Below, in pieces: positions 41,588 to 52,735 of a stretch of 64,000 nucleotides of DNA (the first letter of the stretch is position 1; each line of letters begins with the position of its first letter). The stretch covers positions 50,366,195-50,430,194 of the forward strand of contig CM055097.1 in assembly GCA_029204225.1 (NCBI GenBank). Direction: 5' to 3'. Source of the stretch: Diphasiastrum complanatum (Eukaryota; Streptophyta; Lycopodiopsida; Lycopodiales; Lycopodiaceae). Under the pieces are notes generated by a model. The model was not told where the DNA came from, did no database searches, and saw only the letters and a list, made by a program, of their open reading frames with translations. The position numbers and the translations under genes were made by a program.

Positions 41588-43762
41588 TTAGTTTACATCG
41601 TATTCTAATAAATTTCCGGGTCCCTTTGTTGAGGAAGCTTCATTTTCAGAAAACAGCTTTCCATATGACAACGGAATCGTCCAACTTAGCTTGTTCAAGG
41701 GACCCTGAAAGAATGGCACTCCATAACCAGGTAAGGGAGATGAATAACAAGTATAATTTCTCAAATCAGCAAGATTCAAAGATCTGTTAAAAGGGGCGGG
41801 CATCATAACTTGTATGAGACAAGGTGATGAAATGTTACTATTGCCTACAAGGTGAGCTGGTCTCTCCAAGCAAGTAAACTCTTTTTGAGGTTTGCCAAGC
41901 GACAACACATGAGGTGATGACTGATTGCACCCAATAGGGTGCAAAGGTGCATTCAGTAAAGCATTTCTGCCAACCATCAATTGTCCCTGGACAAAAGATC
42001 GCTTCTTTACAGGTGATAAGCTTCTAAGAGGCATGATGTTGGACTGTTTACGAGAATCCAGAGGTCCCTCTATCATTAGAGGTTCAGGTCCAACAGAACG
42101 GTTTGCACATGGTGGTAAGGACTTAGTATGAACTTGAAAAGAACCAACATCCTTTAGAGGTGCCTGATTTTTCATACGCTGAAGAAGAAATTTGAAGACA
42201 TGATTGCCAGCAACACCAAGCTCATATTTCATGCCATTTACCAGATATAATCCATCATATGTGTAAACAGTGCCAGATCTTTTGTTCTTAAGGCGATGAC
42301 CCCTTATTACCCTAACTGGAATATGCAACTCAAAGCTGTTTTTGAGAGCAATGTTCCCCCTAACAAGTTTCTGATCCTGTGCACTGCCATCTCCCTCTTT
42401 TGCTCCACGAGGTGTACCTCCTTGGCCTGTATAAATAACAGTCTCACCCATATCCACATCATCACCATATTGCTCAGTTGTACCGATAACAACACTGGTT
42501 GCAACCGCTTTATTGAAAGCTGACTTCTGTGCAGTAATGTAGTCAATGCCAGCTCTATGCTGCCTATGCAACCCTAAAATGCATAGCTCAATGCGGAAGT
42601 TGAAAGTGTCACCAACCTGCACTCCAGGTATATTTCCAATCAGCTTCTGAGAATTAAGCCATAACCCTTTTTCTCTCATAAGGGAAGCGGCTTTCAAATC
42701 TGCTCTTCTGCGAAACCCTACCAATTCCACAGGAACAAAGTCCTCCTGTTCTTTCACACAAGTCAACCTTAACTCCTCAAACGTCACTAGAGTGCCTTGG
42801 ACAGCTTCCCTCCTCAAATCTTTATGACTGCAAAGGTCACCTTCCTCCTTTTTGGCTTTAACAAGAGACTTAAAGTTATCAATCTCTTGCTCAGGGGTTA
42901 AAACTTGCAAGCATTGGTCACTTGCAGGTTTTGAGCTAGAGAGTGCCAAGGGAAGACTAGCCCCTACTGGATCATTGCTGGCATCTGAAGCCTCAATAGA
43001 CAATGCCAAGCCACCACCAACATCCTGTTCAGATTCATCACTTTCAAGCCCTAAGGTATAAGCTTCAAGCGGCATCTCATCTTCCGCTTGCTGTGCAAAG
43101 AAATCGCATTCCTCTGTCCGTGGTTCTGAAAGAGCTAAAGGCTGTATAGCCAAAGGCAAGTGAGATACAGAGTGATTTGCTACAACATTAGTATGCGCAT
43201 ATGGTACAAGCTGTAGTTGAGTATCCACTGATTGAGACCCCATGCCCCATGAGCAACTATCGCTCATAGTAATCATCTCTCCAGACACTGGATTTACTGG
43301 GCTAGTCAATGTAGGATTGAAGAGATTATTAAGAGGAGACTTATAACCAGGGGGAAAGGCTTGAAATTCACCAAGATTTCCATGTAGCACAAACTGACCG
43401 GATGGATCGGCTCGCGACTTGCGCATCTCCGGAAGGTCTTGCACCAGATCGAAGCTTATTCCACCAGAATTTGAATGCAGGCGCATCTGATGACTGGACT
43501 GTGATGGCTGTGGATATGGTGGAGGTTTTATGAGTTCTATGGGCCACTGTGCATTGCCCATCACAAGACTGGGTGAAAATGGGCTTTCCATATCTTCTAC
43601 TGGCTCTATTTTTACTCTTTTTGGCAGTGGAGGCTCACCCTCACCATTCATAGAACGGTAGCTATATCCAGGAGTAGTTCCCACAGGACAAGGATATTTA
43701 TTACAGAGCATCCCTTGAGGAAGATGGTGTCCGTAGGAGCCTCTGCTGTTGTGGCTTTCCAT
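41588..43762 (-). CDS. SUVH-type SRA-domain protein without a SET domain, 724 aa
   Basis: One uninterrupted coding exon, ATG at 43762. Residues 1-60 carry an NLS-like PKRVKIEP (47-54). A Pro/Ser-rich, low-complexity region follows to about 290. Residues about 290-375 match the SUVH lead-in (VTFEELRLTCVKEQ, RADLKAASLMREKGLWLNSQ). The SRA/YDG domain spans about 375-530: GNIPGVQVGDTFNFRIELC, HRAGIDYI, VIYTGQGG, DQKLVRGNIALKNSFE, IPVRVIRGH and VYTYDGLYLVNG. In the family this nuclear domain binds methylated cytosine, and SUVH proteins then use Pre-SET/SET to methylate H3K9. Here the remaining 190 or so residues are a non-conserved Pro/Ser-rich tail ending in a stop; no Cys-rich Pre-SET, NHSC or SET motifs are present there or in the 1.3 kb downstream on this strand. 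It is either a genuine SET-less reader or a gene with distant 3' exons. The coding sequence is intact, unlike everything around it. Confidence 0.88.
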   Translation of the reverse strand: MESHNSRGSYGHHLPQGMLCNKYPCPVGTTPGYSYRSMNGEGEPPLPKRVKIEPVEDMESPFSPSLVMGNAQWPIELIKPPPYPQPSQSSHQMRLHSNSGGISFDLVQDLPEMRKSRADPSGQFVLHGNLGEFQAFPPGYKSPLNNLFNPTLTSPVNPVSGEMITMSDSCSWGMGSQSVDTQLQLVPYAHTNVVANHSVSHLPLAIQPLALSEPRTEECDFFAQQAEDEMPLEAYTLGLESDESEQDVGGGLALSIEASDASNDPVGASLPLALSSSKPASDQCLQVLTPEQEIDNFKSLVKAKKEEGDLCSHKDLRREAVQGTLVTFEELRLTCVKEQEDFVPVELVGFRRRADLKAASLMREKGLWLNSQKLIGNIPGVQVGDTFNFRIELCILGLHRQHRAGIDYITAQKSAFNKAVATSVVIGTTEQYGDDVDMGETVIYTGQGGTPRGAKEGDGSAQDQKLVRGNIALKNSFELHIPVRVIRGHRLKNKRSGTVYTYDGLYLVNGMKYELGVAGNHVFKFLLQRMKNQAPLKDVGSFQVHTKSLPPCANRSVGPEPLMIEGPLDSRKQSNIMPLRSLSPVKKRSFVQGQLMVGRNALLNAPLHPIGCNQSSPHVLSLGKPQKEFTCLERPAHLVGNSNISSPCLIQVMMPAPFNRSLNLADLRNYTCYSSPLPGYGVPFFQGPLNKLSWTIPLSYGKLFSENEASSTKGPGNLLEYDVN

Positions 43763-43797
43763 GGGTGGCTGGCGCTGCTTGATGCTGCCTCCACCTG

Positions 43798-44286
43798 CTG
43801 CAAACTAAGTCCCAGGAAGTGAGAATCCCGCTGCCACTAGTTGCTTGCAGATGACCAAAAACGCTTCAGCCCAGCTCCAGGAACTCAACCATGATCGTTC
43901 TGCTATGCAATACGCTCCATGTGGCTAGCATAGTGCCACTTGGCAAGTCTTCAATGGTTGGCGATGCAGACGTGGCAAAATCTGAAAGATTCAGGTTGAA
44001 AAAACCTATCAGAAACTGAGGCATAATCTCTGAAACAAGGAAACTAAGAAATTTGGCTTTGAAGTATTCATCGGATCCCATAATTAGTCCTCCTAATATT
44101 GGTGAAGGCCTCCTTTCTTCTCTGTCAGGTCTAGACTTCCAATCCTGGAGGACCAAAAAGAGCAAGGGACTTCGAGGAGCATCCTATGCAAGTAACTTCA
44201 AAAGATATTGAGGTGTAATTCCACTTAGTTCTGTTGCCATTTGAATAAGATAATGCTTGATTGGTTGGAAGAAGCGAAAATCTTAC
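43798..44286 (-). other. 5' UTR intron of the SRA gene (489 bp)
   Basis: On the minus strand a donor CCTG|GTAAGA (exon ends at 44287) and an acceptor TTTGCAG|CAG (exon resumes at 43797) frame an intron just upstream of the start codon. The acceptor is a NAGNAG pair, so a 3-base alternative is possible. Exon 1 would extend rightward from 44287 into at least part of 44288-44900; I cannot fix the transcription start. A 5' UTR intron is common in plant SUVH genes. The 99-codon open frame inside the intron (44165-43866) is not supported as a gene. Confidence 0.5.
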
Positions 44287-44287
44287 C

Positions 44288-45177
44288 AGGAGATATATCA
44301 AGAGGATTCTGCAAAGCTACCCAGATGTGAGCTCCAACTCCCTTGCAGGCTTATCGGAAATAGATCTGGTGCACTCACAGATCAGTGACTATCTAATTCT
44401 GCGACAGGCAGAGCGACATAAGAACAGATTCGCAACGTTTCTAAATGAATCTTGCAAAAGCCCTATCTATCTCTGAAAACTCAAGGAAAAGCAAAGACTA
44501 CGAAAAATATTCATTCGTCAAAAGCTGGAAAAGACCATAAAAACGTGCATAATTTCAGAATTGTAATCCATCTCATCACCTTCCTTCTTTAATCATTATT
44601 CGCAGGAAAGAAAACACCAGCTCATCTCCATCACCGTACTATTACGAGTGCAAAAATGGCAGATTATCCAGACTACCTTTTCACTGCATGTTTGCTAAGA
44701 AAATAAGAAATATTCAAAAGCCCACTTTCCAACATCAGCCCCAAACAAAAACAATTCCTCCCTCATCATTATAAGGCTGGCCAGACTGTCCAACGAAGAC
44801 GTACATCGACCCCTCGATCACAATCTCTCTCTTTTTTCTCTCCGAAAAGCATGTTTTAGCGATCAATCTCTTGGCAATGAAACAAAACAATATGACAGAT
44901 CATCGGAGTTATGTAGGTAGTACATCTTATTCGTAGGAAATAACTGTAGATTGCTACCGCGGTATGCAGTCAGTTACCCCATTTTTGTCGCAGTTAACTA
45001 CGGCCTAATATACTACTAGGTAGGCATGGCAGAATGTAGGGGGGGTTAGGTCAGTGGGTGGGTCCTATTTGTCATGTCACATATTGGGCCATGATATCTA
45101 TTATACCCAAGGTTGCTATGGACAATTCATAAAAATAGCTTGGTTACTGTTATTTAGTTAGTAAAGGATGTGCTTGA
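44288..45177 (-). promoter_or_regulatory. Exon 1 and promoter region of the SRA gene (approximate)
   Basis: Non-coding sequence upstream of the predicted donor. It includes pyrimidine-rich CTCTCTC/TTTTTTCTCTCC at about 44823-44842 (plus strand). No clear TATA box chosen. No retroelement similarity noticed, which fits retained promoter sequence. Confidence 0.3.
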
Positions 45178-45325
45178 CATTTTACTATTCATTTAATGAT
45201 CACCAAACGAAGACATTACCAAGGATATGCTTTACATTTAACCGTTCATTTTATATTATTGTGATCATCAAACGAAGTCATTAGCAAGGATATGCTTTAC
45301 ATTTAACCATTCATTTTATATTATT
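45178..45325. repeat. Tandem repeat, unit about 65 bp, about 2.4 copies
   Basis: The unit (ATTTAACCRTTCATTTTATA, TTATTGTGATCATCAAACGA, AGTCATTAGCAAGGATATGC, TTTAC) is seen as a diverged copy at 45178-45234, a full copy at 45235-45300 and a partial copy at 45301-45325. The flank 45326-46300 holds nothing recognisable. Confidence 0.8.
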
Positions 45326-46395
45326 GTTGGTATGGAAAAACTTATCAGTGAGTAGGAAGTTACAAGCCACTTTCTTGAGAGGGAGCGAGGAGATTGCCTC
45401 TTTGTCTTTAAATTTTTTGTAATTAATGGTGTAGAATATGCGAAGGTAGATCACGGATGATGAAAGGGACATCCTCTTTGAGGCTAGTGCCAAGCTTCAT
45501 AAAAGAATGTGAAGAAATTCTAGAAAGACACTTAAGTCGCCAAGTATGCACAGCCTGTTAAAAAATTCAGCATTAAAAAGGTTTATGCCTCGGTCCTTTG
45601 CAATTGGGTCAATAGTTTTGTAGACCATTAATATATGACTCAACGTCCTCACAAATTTACAATAGTTTGATCTACTAAAAAGTGTCACTACAAAATCCAT
45701 TCCCCCAAATTAAAAAGCCTAAGGAATTTGAAATGAGAGCAAGATTTTCAAGTTCATTTTTGTTGCATTGCATTAACATCAAAAAGTAGAATCAGAAGTA
45801 TTTTAGTTTTTTGAAATAGACCAAGCGAATCAAAAGATTAAACTCCTAAATACTACAAAAGTCAAACCACTTATGATAACATTTGTTGAAATTGGATAAC
45901 AGTATTGAAAGCTAATTACATCAAGTTGCAAAATCTCAATAGGTTAAAGCTTAGATGATCTAACATTGAAAGAGGTCATTCTCAATCTACTGAGGTTGCT
46001 GACAAGCCTCTACCTCGTCCAATGGTGGAAAAGTCTCCATCAAGGTGGAGATATTGTGATGCCACCTTTCAATTATCTCCATCATTGGCGGCCACACTCT
46101 CAATTATTAAAGATCAACCAATCACCATAGCTAAGAGCAAGAACACATTACAGGATAGAAGGAAAACACCAATTGTTACAATAGCATACTAATCAAGGCT
46201 ACAAAAGGAAATATCTCGTAAGAGGTAAGTACAAAAGAACTAGATAAATGATAATATTATTACTCTCCCTCATTGATATATTTAAGTTCTATTATACCTA
46301 ATAATGTAGGAAACTAGTTAAATTTAAATCTTCCCAAAGATTTAGTGAACATGTTTGGAACTTGATTGTTTGATGTGTATGTACAAAAGACAAGA

Positions 46396-46704
46396 TCAAT
46401 GGTGTGTTCTTGAATCTTCTCTTGACCAAAGTAATGATGCACCTCTATGTGCTTCATTTCGAGCATGTATTACTAGATTCTTGATTGAATGGATGCAATT
46501 TTGGTTATCACATAAAATTGGTATTGCATTCACATGTGGTTGACCCATATTTGCAATTAAACATTTCAACCATATGTGTAGCATTGCTAAACGCTTAACT
46601 TCTATAGATGATAAAGTAATCATAGGCTGCTTTTTGCTCCTCCATGCAATGGTTGTATTGCCTAAGCTTAAAGTATAATTTTTAGTGGGTTGTGATAGCA
46701 CCAC
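46396..46704 (-). pseudogene. Copia RNase H relic
   Basis: Minus-strand copia RNase H: TTIAWRSKKQPMITLSSIEV, PILCDNQNCIHSIKNLVIHA, then EAHRGASLLW. Further copia-like linker/RT sequence can be guessed up to about 47090 (DPLISRPRVSTFDYGQIY, minus), but it is too broken to annotate. It belongs to a different copia family from those at 15-24 kb and 32-38 kb. No LTRs identified. Confidence 0.7.
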
Positions 46705-47121
46705 TAAATCTCATGTGTTATTTCTCATTATGTATTCCATTTTAGTTTGCATTGCCTCTCTCCATTCCCTTCCTTTCTACGCTTTTCATAGGCCCTTGGC
46801 TCTTGATTTTGCAAAATTGATCTCAAAGTTATTTCAAGTGTTTGTAGCAATTTTCTCTCTCTTATTGATCTTCTATTATTTTCTTGCTTGTTTTTGGCCT
46901 TTCATCGCGTCTCGTATGTCACTTGCAAAAACCACATGGGTCACTTCTTAGTTGTATCTGATATAGGATCCAAATTTTTCTTCTCCATAAATTTGACCAT
47001 AATCAAAGGTTGATACTCTTGGCCGACTAATTAATGGATCTAGCAATCGTCCATGTGCTTCCTCACTATGTGATTGAGCATCTAGTTTATCAAAAATCAA
47101 ATCTCTAACAATAATCAACGT

Positions 47122-47204
47122 CCTTTCTATTGATCATACAATTAATATGCCTTTACATGCTCAACGTAGGTAATGGCATATTAATTGTATGATCAATAGA
47201 AAGG
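47122..47204. repeat. Perfect 30-bp inverted repeat, 23-bp loop
   Basis: Left arm 47122-47151 and right arm 47175-47204 are exact reverse complements (CCTTTCTATTGATCATACAA... at the outer left). The loop (47152-47174) is unique. Such an uninterrupted stem in otherwise decayed DNA implies a recent origin. From 47205 to 48276 I see nothing recognisable. Confidence 0.95.
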
Positions 47205-48276
47205 CATATCCCTTTGTAGTCAATTCTGGACCAAAATAGTGACCATGTCCTCTATCTTATGAGCTATTGTTTCCACAAATTGAATAATAGGTTTAATTTT
47301 AACAATTTTTGGGTCCACGTGATTAGGCATAGATAATAATGTCCTCCTTGGAAGCACGTGACGCTCAGTTTTCTGATTTTTGATATTTTTCACCCAAAGG
47401 GAGAATCTTTAAAAATTTAAAGGTGTTTTTAAAAACTCAACATAAAGTTTTCCATCCCCCACAACATCTCAGAGTTCCAGTACTTTAAAAGAATTAGGGG
47501 TTGAGCTAGCTTCTAAATGAAAAATTGAAGTCTTCTTAAAACACTTTCCATGTCGTCCTTCTAAGGGGCGGAGTGTCCGAGGAGAGAAAGGTAGGGTATG
47601 GTTGGAGATTGTGCTCGGGAAACCTCTTTTGAGTTATCCTCAAAAAACCTACATTTTATAGAACTTCTCAGTTTTTTTAAGACTCTTATTTATAAAAAGG
47701 TGTATATGCTTGTATAAAAAACCATCAAACATTTTATGATACCTATTTTTGAGAAAACTTGCTAATTTCGTTCCTATACTTTGCCGGTTTTCCGAGCTTC
47801 CAAGCACTCGTTGGAGAGATTGTGCATTCAACGATCCCTTAATGGATACCTTGTAACTATTTTCCCCTTTTTTTTCAAACGTAGGTGATGACCTTTCCAC
47901 CCTGCACTTCCGTACGGCTGCCACATGGCATTTCCTGAGTGGTCAGTCATAGTCAAATTGCTTATTATGCTTCATAATGTACATGGGAAAAAAGGCAAGG
48001 TATCCATTGCGCAATGGAATGCGCAGGCCGAGCCTAAAAATTTTTGGAAAGCCTTACCGGGCTAAATGTCCTCTGCCCGACACGTAATAGATCTTGGTTA
48101 TCAAAATCTTTGGAGCATCTTCTGGTTCCTTGTCTATTTTTTCACAAACCCTTACAATTGTAACCTACTCTACACTCTACTCTATACTTGGATCCAAGTG
48201 GTGCTAGATTGTTGCTTCAAACAAGGGAATGACTGGCTACCTAATCACTCTTTCAACCTCTTTGCTGCTTGATGCT

Positions 48277-48477
48277 TCATCCTACTTCCATTTCTTCCTC
48301 TGCAATCCATTCAGATAAACACGGCCATAGGAAAGCCTTTGTCGCATGGAAATTTCGAAAAGAAGCAAGAGGTAATAGACCGCAACAATGTGACCAATAG
48401 AGACGATCTGGTACATGGATCTCGCTCTGATTAAAACAATATATCAATCTCAACCTGGATGCTAATGCGGCAGACAA
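48277..48477 (-). CDS. Hypothetical small ORF with a presequence-like N-terminus
   Basis: The 66-codon frame starts MSAALASRLRLIYCFNQSEI and ends in an acidic tail (AEEEMEVG). The Ala/Arg/Ser-rich, acid-free start resembles a mitochondrial targeting presequence, but there is no recognised domain. It may be the first exon of a longer minus-strand gene, a gene fragment or chance. The flank 48478-48995 has no supported gene. Confidence 0.2.
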   Translation of the reverse strand: MSAALASRLRLIYCFNQSEIHVPDRLYWSHCCGLLPLASFRNFHATKAFLWPCLSEWIAEEEMEVG

Positions 48478-49122
48478 ACGTATCTGATCTCTATCAGGTC
48501 TGGATAGAAGATGAATCCTGGGGCGCTAGATTGCAGGACGCAGCAAGATTTCTTGCACTTGCACTGGTTTACACCACCTCCGAGTTCTCTAATTCAAAGG
48601 TTAGACCTTCAGCCACTTCTGCACCACCAAAATAAACAGAAGTTTCTAGTCAAACGCATCTGAATTGCGGTGATGGGCTGCGGCCTCTACCGTTTTTCCT
48701 CCTCCGATTCATGCTACAGGTTCGAGAACTTTTCGCACAAATCTGTCCTTTACTACAAAAGACAATTACTGGTAAAAAACAAGCTGAAAGCAATCAATCA
48801 GATCATGTATGTCAGCAGACAAGCCAGTTGTCTAACGGCCAATTCTGGCAAAGACATCAGTAGCAGTTGATCCTTCAAAAGAAGCAGCATTAGTTGGTTC
48901 AGTTTTATCTCCAGCATTACAGGTTACACCTTCAACAGCACTTACTTGAACCTTTACAACAACAACTACCTCACCATCATCAGTGCCTTCTACCTTCTAC
49001 AGTAGGAATTGGGAGTGATTCATCCGAATAATTGATCTTTAATCTACTTCCATTCATTTATTCAGTTCTACAATTTTATACATGTTTCTACACAATCTGT
49101 AGAAATACTTGGGAATTGCTCA

Positions 49123-50000
49123 TTGTGGAAATTTAAGATGAAGACCTTGATAATCACCAACAAGTTGTGGGATGTTGTCACTGGTGACGAACTGAAGACG
49201 ACACAGACGACTCAAAGTGGAAATCGAAGGATGGTAAAGCTTTTGTGCTTATCATACTCAATATATCAGGAACTCAGATTGTCCACGTATCTGAAGCTCA
49301 AACTTCGCAAGAAGTATGGAACATCTTGAGCTCACTATATGATGTGAGGGACGTGACTTCCAAGTTGCATCTCAGAAGAAAATTCTTCACACTCAAGATG
49401 TCAAATGATGATTCACTTTAGAATCACATTAACCAATTTAAGAATCTCTTGCATCAGATGGCAGCTGTCGGATCACCCATCGATGATCAAGACGCAATTA
49501 TGACATCGCTATCAAGCTTGCCCTCTACATATGAAAACTGGGTGATGATCATATCGAACACACTAAAATTTAACTCTCACTAGAGTTATCACTATGTTGC
49601 TACAAGAAGATAATCGAAGAAGTCAAGACACCTCTCCGACTTCATCATCTCACTCTCTATATGTCAATAAAGTCTCTAAGTGACAGAAAAATAAAAGCTC
49701 TAAGCAGTCTGCATCGAATCAGAAGCCGACATAGAATCAAGAGTAATTATCCAATCCACAATCGGAGAAAAAGATGTTCTGTAAGTATTGCAAATGCACT
49801 AATCATGAGATCCAGGATTGTAGGATTCTAAAAGCAAAGAATGCTAATAAGCAACCAGATCAAAAGGCGAATGTAGTCGCAATATCATCTCAATCTCCTA
49901 CAATCGACATGGACGAAGGAGCGTTTATGGTCAAAGACCAGAAGGCACAATTCGATAATTCTTGATTTCTGGATTTTGGAGCTACTCAACATATGACCAG
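49123..50000 (+). pseudogene. Copia A2 gag and zinc knuckle
   Basis: Gag with WKFKMKTLIITNKLWDVV and, after frame changes, LHQMAAVGSPIDDQD-like sequence (about 49450-49500). Zinc knuckle CKYCKCTNHEIQDC at 49780-49821. The protease site reads FGATQHMT (about 49975-49998), with the catalytic Asp-Ser replaced by Asp-Phe. Confidence 0.75.
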
Positions 50001-51530
50001 TCATCGTGAGTATTTTTAGTCCTATACACCTTACAGTACAAAAAATTCGTTCATCTTGGCGATGAAAGTACACATACTATCGAAGGTGAAGGCGCTATAA
50101 GATTGAAGTTCTAGCATGATCAATTCAAGTTACTATCAAATGTTTTGTATGTACCTAAACTCTCTACAAATCTGTTATCAATAAGTAGAATTACTTATTT
50201 AGGTCATATGGTAGAGTTTGTGACTGATCAATGCCAAATTATTGATAGGACAAATAATATCCTTGCACTCAGCAAGAGTCATGGATACTTATATAGACTG
50301 TCTCATTGTTATTCTGACACAAATCAAGTCCTGAAAACCTATGTTCTTGTCAATAAAGCATTACTTTGGCATTATACATTAGGACACTTGAATCATACAT
50401 ATGTGTTGAACATGTCCATACAATCCCTAGCACTTGATCTTGAGTATCCAACCAACAAAGTTGACCTCCCTGTCTGTCATTGTTGCATCCTTGGAAAACA
50501 GACCAAGATTCTTTTTAGATCAAGTCATAGGCATGCAACAAAAGATGTTATAGATGTTGTTCATTCAAATATATGTGGTCCAATGCAAACTCCAGCATTG
50601 CCTGATGCAAAGTATTTTATTACCTTCATTGACGAATATTCCAGAAGAACAGCTGTTTATTATATTAAGCAGAAATCGGAGGCTTTCAAGTATGCTTGCT
50701 CATGCGACACTTCCGAAAATCTTCCAAAATAGATGTCTGACTAAAGGTCTCTCAGGAAAGACACCTTATGAAGTTTGGACAGGGTCCAAACCATCATTAT
50801 CGAATGGATGCAATTTTGGATGTATCGTCTATGCGCAGATACCGCAAGATATTAGGAAGAAGCTCAACTTCCACAGTATCAAATCTATTTTCATTAGCTA
50901 TACTATTTCAGAAAAAGCTTATAAGTTGTATGGTCCTATCGAGTCGAAGATATTCACCTGTCGTGATATCGTCTTTATCGAATATCAGTTCATTGACCTC
51001 AAAGGCAAGAGAAAAGCTCATGTACTCGAACTATCAGATATTCTCGAATTATCGAACATTACAGTTCCTCAGTCGACTAATCCTATCGAAGGTCCCAACT
51101 CGTCTACTCCAGACGAACAACTTATCAACAACAAATCTGAAGAAGATGTTGCAGTTCCGCAACTACAGCATAATGGAAATATTCAACTTCACTCATCTCC
51201 TAGAAGATCAAAAAGAAACTACAGACCACCTATAAGGTATATCGATGAATCTACAGCCTATCTTGTTCAAGAGCTGAATACTATCGAAGAGACACTTAGT
51301 CATCCCAATTCTGATCTTTGGAAGGAAGCTATGGATAGAGAGTATTCGTCTCTCATCAAGAACCAGACCTGGACTATTGTTGAATTGCCTGCTAGCATAA
51401 ATGTAGTTGATTGCAAATGGAAATCCAAAATCAAATACAAGGTAGATGGAAGTATCGATCGAAGAAAAGCTCGACTTTTTGCGAGAGGATTTTTGCAGAT
51501 ATATAATGTCAACTACACAGTCCAGTAGTT
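50001..51530 (+). pseudogene. Copia A2 integrase and start of reverse transcriptase
   Basis: Protease tail (NVLYVPKLSTNLLSISR), pre-integrase (WHYTLGHLNHTYVLN, CHCCILGKQTK), integrase (VVHSNICGPMQ, ITFIDEYSRRTAVYYIKQKS), then a deletion or frame jump near 50690 to KTPYEVWTGSKPSLSNGCNF and the linker, and RT start WKEAMDREYSSLIKNQTW, RRKARLFARGFLQIYNVNY. The middle integrase Asp/Glu region is missing. Stops end the frame at 51528. Confidence 0.85.
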
Positions 51531-52320
51531 AAACATTATTCAATCATAATTATATTGTCATTTGTTGCTGCTGCCAATCTAGAGATACATCAAATGGATG
51601 TACAAACATCATATCTTAATGGAGTTATCGAAGGTGATAAATGCAAGTTAGCTCACTCACCATAGATCCAAGACTCAAATTGTCAAAGGACCAATGTCCT
51701 TAGATAGTCAAAGAGAAGGAGCAGATGCGTGAGAATCCTTATCATTCGATAATAGGTTCTCTTACATATGTGATGATCTATACCAAACCAGACATAGTTG
51801 TTGCAGTCAGTTCCTTAAGTCAGTTTATGACCAATCTTGACATTACACAAAAAAAGCTCTTATCAGAGTTATGAGATACATTCGAGCTACTATAAACTTT
51901 TACATTTGTTATGAAACAGTTGACAATGACAAACTCAATATTCTCAATGGTTATTCAGATGCAAGTTGGGCAGGAGATGTAGACACTCGTAAATCCACAT
52001 CAGGATTTACATTCTTCCTCAACAATGGTCCTATTTCATGGAACATTTACAAGCAAACTTCAATAGCTCTATCTTCTACTGAATCAGAATATTTCTTTCA
52101 AGCTACAAAGGAAGCAGTATGGTTGAGAAACTTATGTTCAGCTATTTATCTGAAACAATATGCTTCGACAACTTTATTTTGTGATAATCAAAGTGTTATT
52201 GCTTTGTCAGCCAACCGTATATTTCATTCTAGGAGTAAGAACATTGAAATTAAGTATCACTATGTCAGAAGCAAAGTTCTCGACAAAGAGGTAGACTTGC
52301 AATATTGTCAAATGTAAGAC
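51531..52320 (+). pseudogene. Copia A2 RT remnants and RNase H
   Basis: Short RT motifs at 51580-51640 (IHQMDVQTSYLNGVIEG) and then a large deletion removing the YVDD region. RNase H is well preserved at 51871-52317: GYSDASWAGDVDTRKSTSGF, ISWNIYKQTSIALSSTESEY, CDNQSVIALSANRIFHSRSK. Confidence 0.85.
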
Positions 52321-52534
52321 ATGATAGCTAATATTTTTACTGAGGCACTAAGCTTGGATGCACACACAAAATTTTGTGCAGAACTAAGTTTGAAGGTCAA
52401 GGTATTCATGGATTCAGATTAAGGAGGAGTGTTGGATTATTCTACTAGTGGGAGTGATTCAGCCAAATAATCAATCTTTAATCTACATCCATTCATTTAT
52501 TCAGTTTCGTAGTTTTATACGTGTTTCTACAAGT

Positions 52535-52735
52535 TGAATGGACTTTCGACGTTCATTGTGTCTGACAGGGATCTGGGTAATTTCTAGGCAGACGTGTTTG
52601 CCATGCTGAGACCACAGTTGCGAATGAGCAGTATTGACAGACGGCCAGACAGAGAGGGTTAGATCTTGCAATACATGCTTTGCATATGTTATTGGTACAC
52701 AAATAGACCTTCAGTAGAGTTTGTGTATAATGATA
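52535..52735 (+). pseudogene. Ty3/gypsy integrase fragment
   Basis: Plus-strand reading LNGLSTFIVSDRDLGNF, ADVFAMLRPQLRMSS, then SVEFVYNDML has the gypsy integrase pattern (IVSDRD around the second catalytic Asp, later EFAYN). Stops and substitutions throughout. It is cut on the right by the LTR at 52736; the left edge abuts copia A2. Confidence 0.6.

Larger units (their letters stand above)
48996..52533 (+). mobile_element. Ty1/copia element (family A2), decayed
   Basis: A 5' LTR fragment (48996-49122) and a 3' LTR start (TGTTGGATTATT at 52433, to about 52533) are alike over about 100 bases. The 5' LTR fragment runs straight into gag without a primer site, so the leader is deleted. In order: gag, knuckle, protease relic, integrase, reverse transcriptase start, RNase H. 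This is the same family as the fragments at 2-2569/14516 and 29738-30600. Confidence 0.85.

Noticed and set aside
43866-44165. 99-codon minus-strand open frame upstream of the SRA gene
   Set aside because: Lies entirely inside the predicted 5' UTR intron and has no recognisable domain.
46685-46951. 88-codon plus-strand hydrophobic frame as a membrane protein
   Set aside because: It is antisense to a minus-strand copia relic, and its hydrophobicity follows from T-rich sequence.
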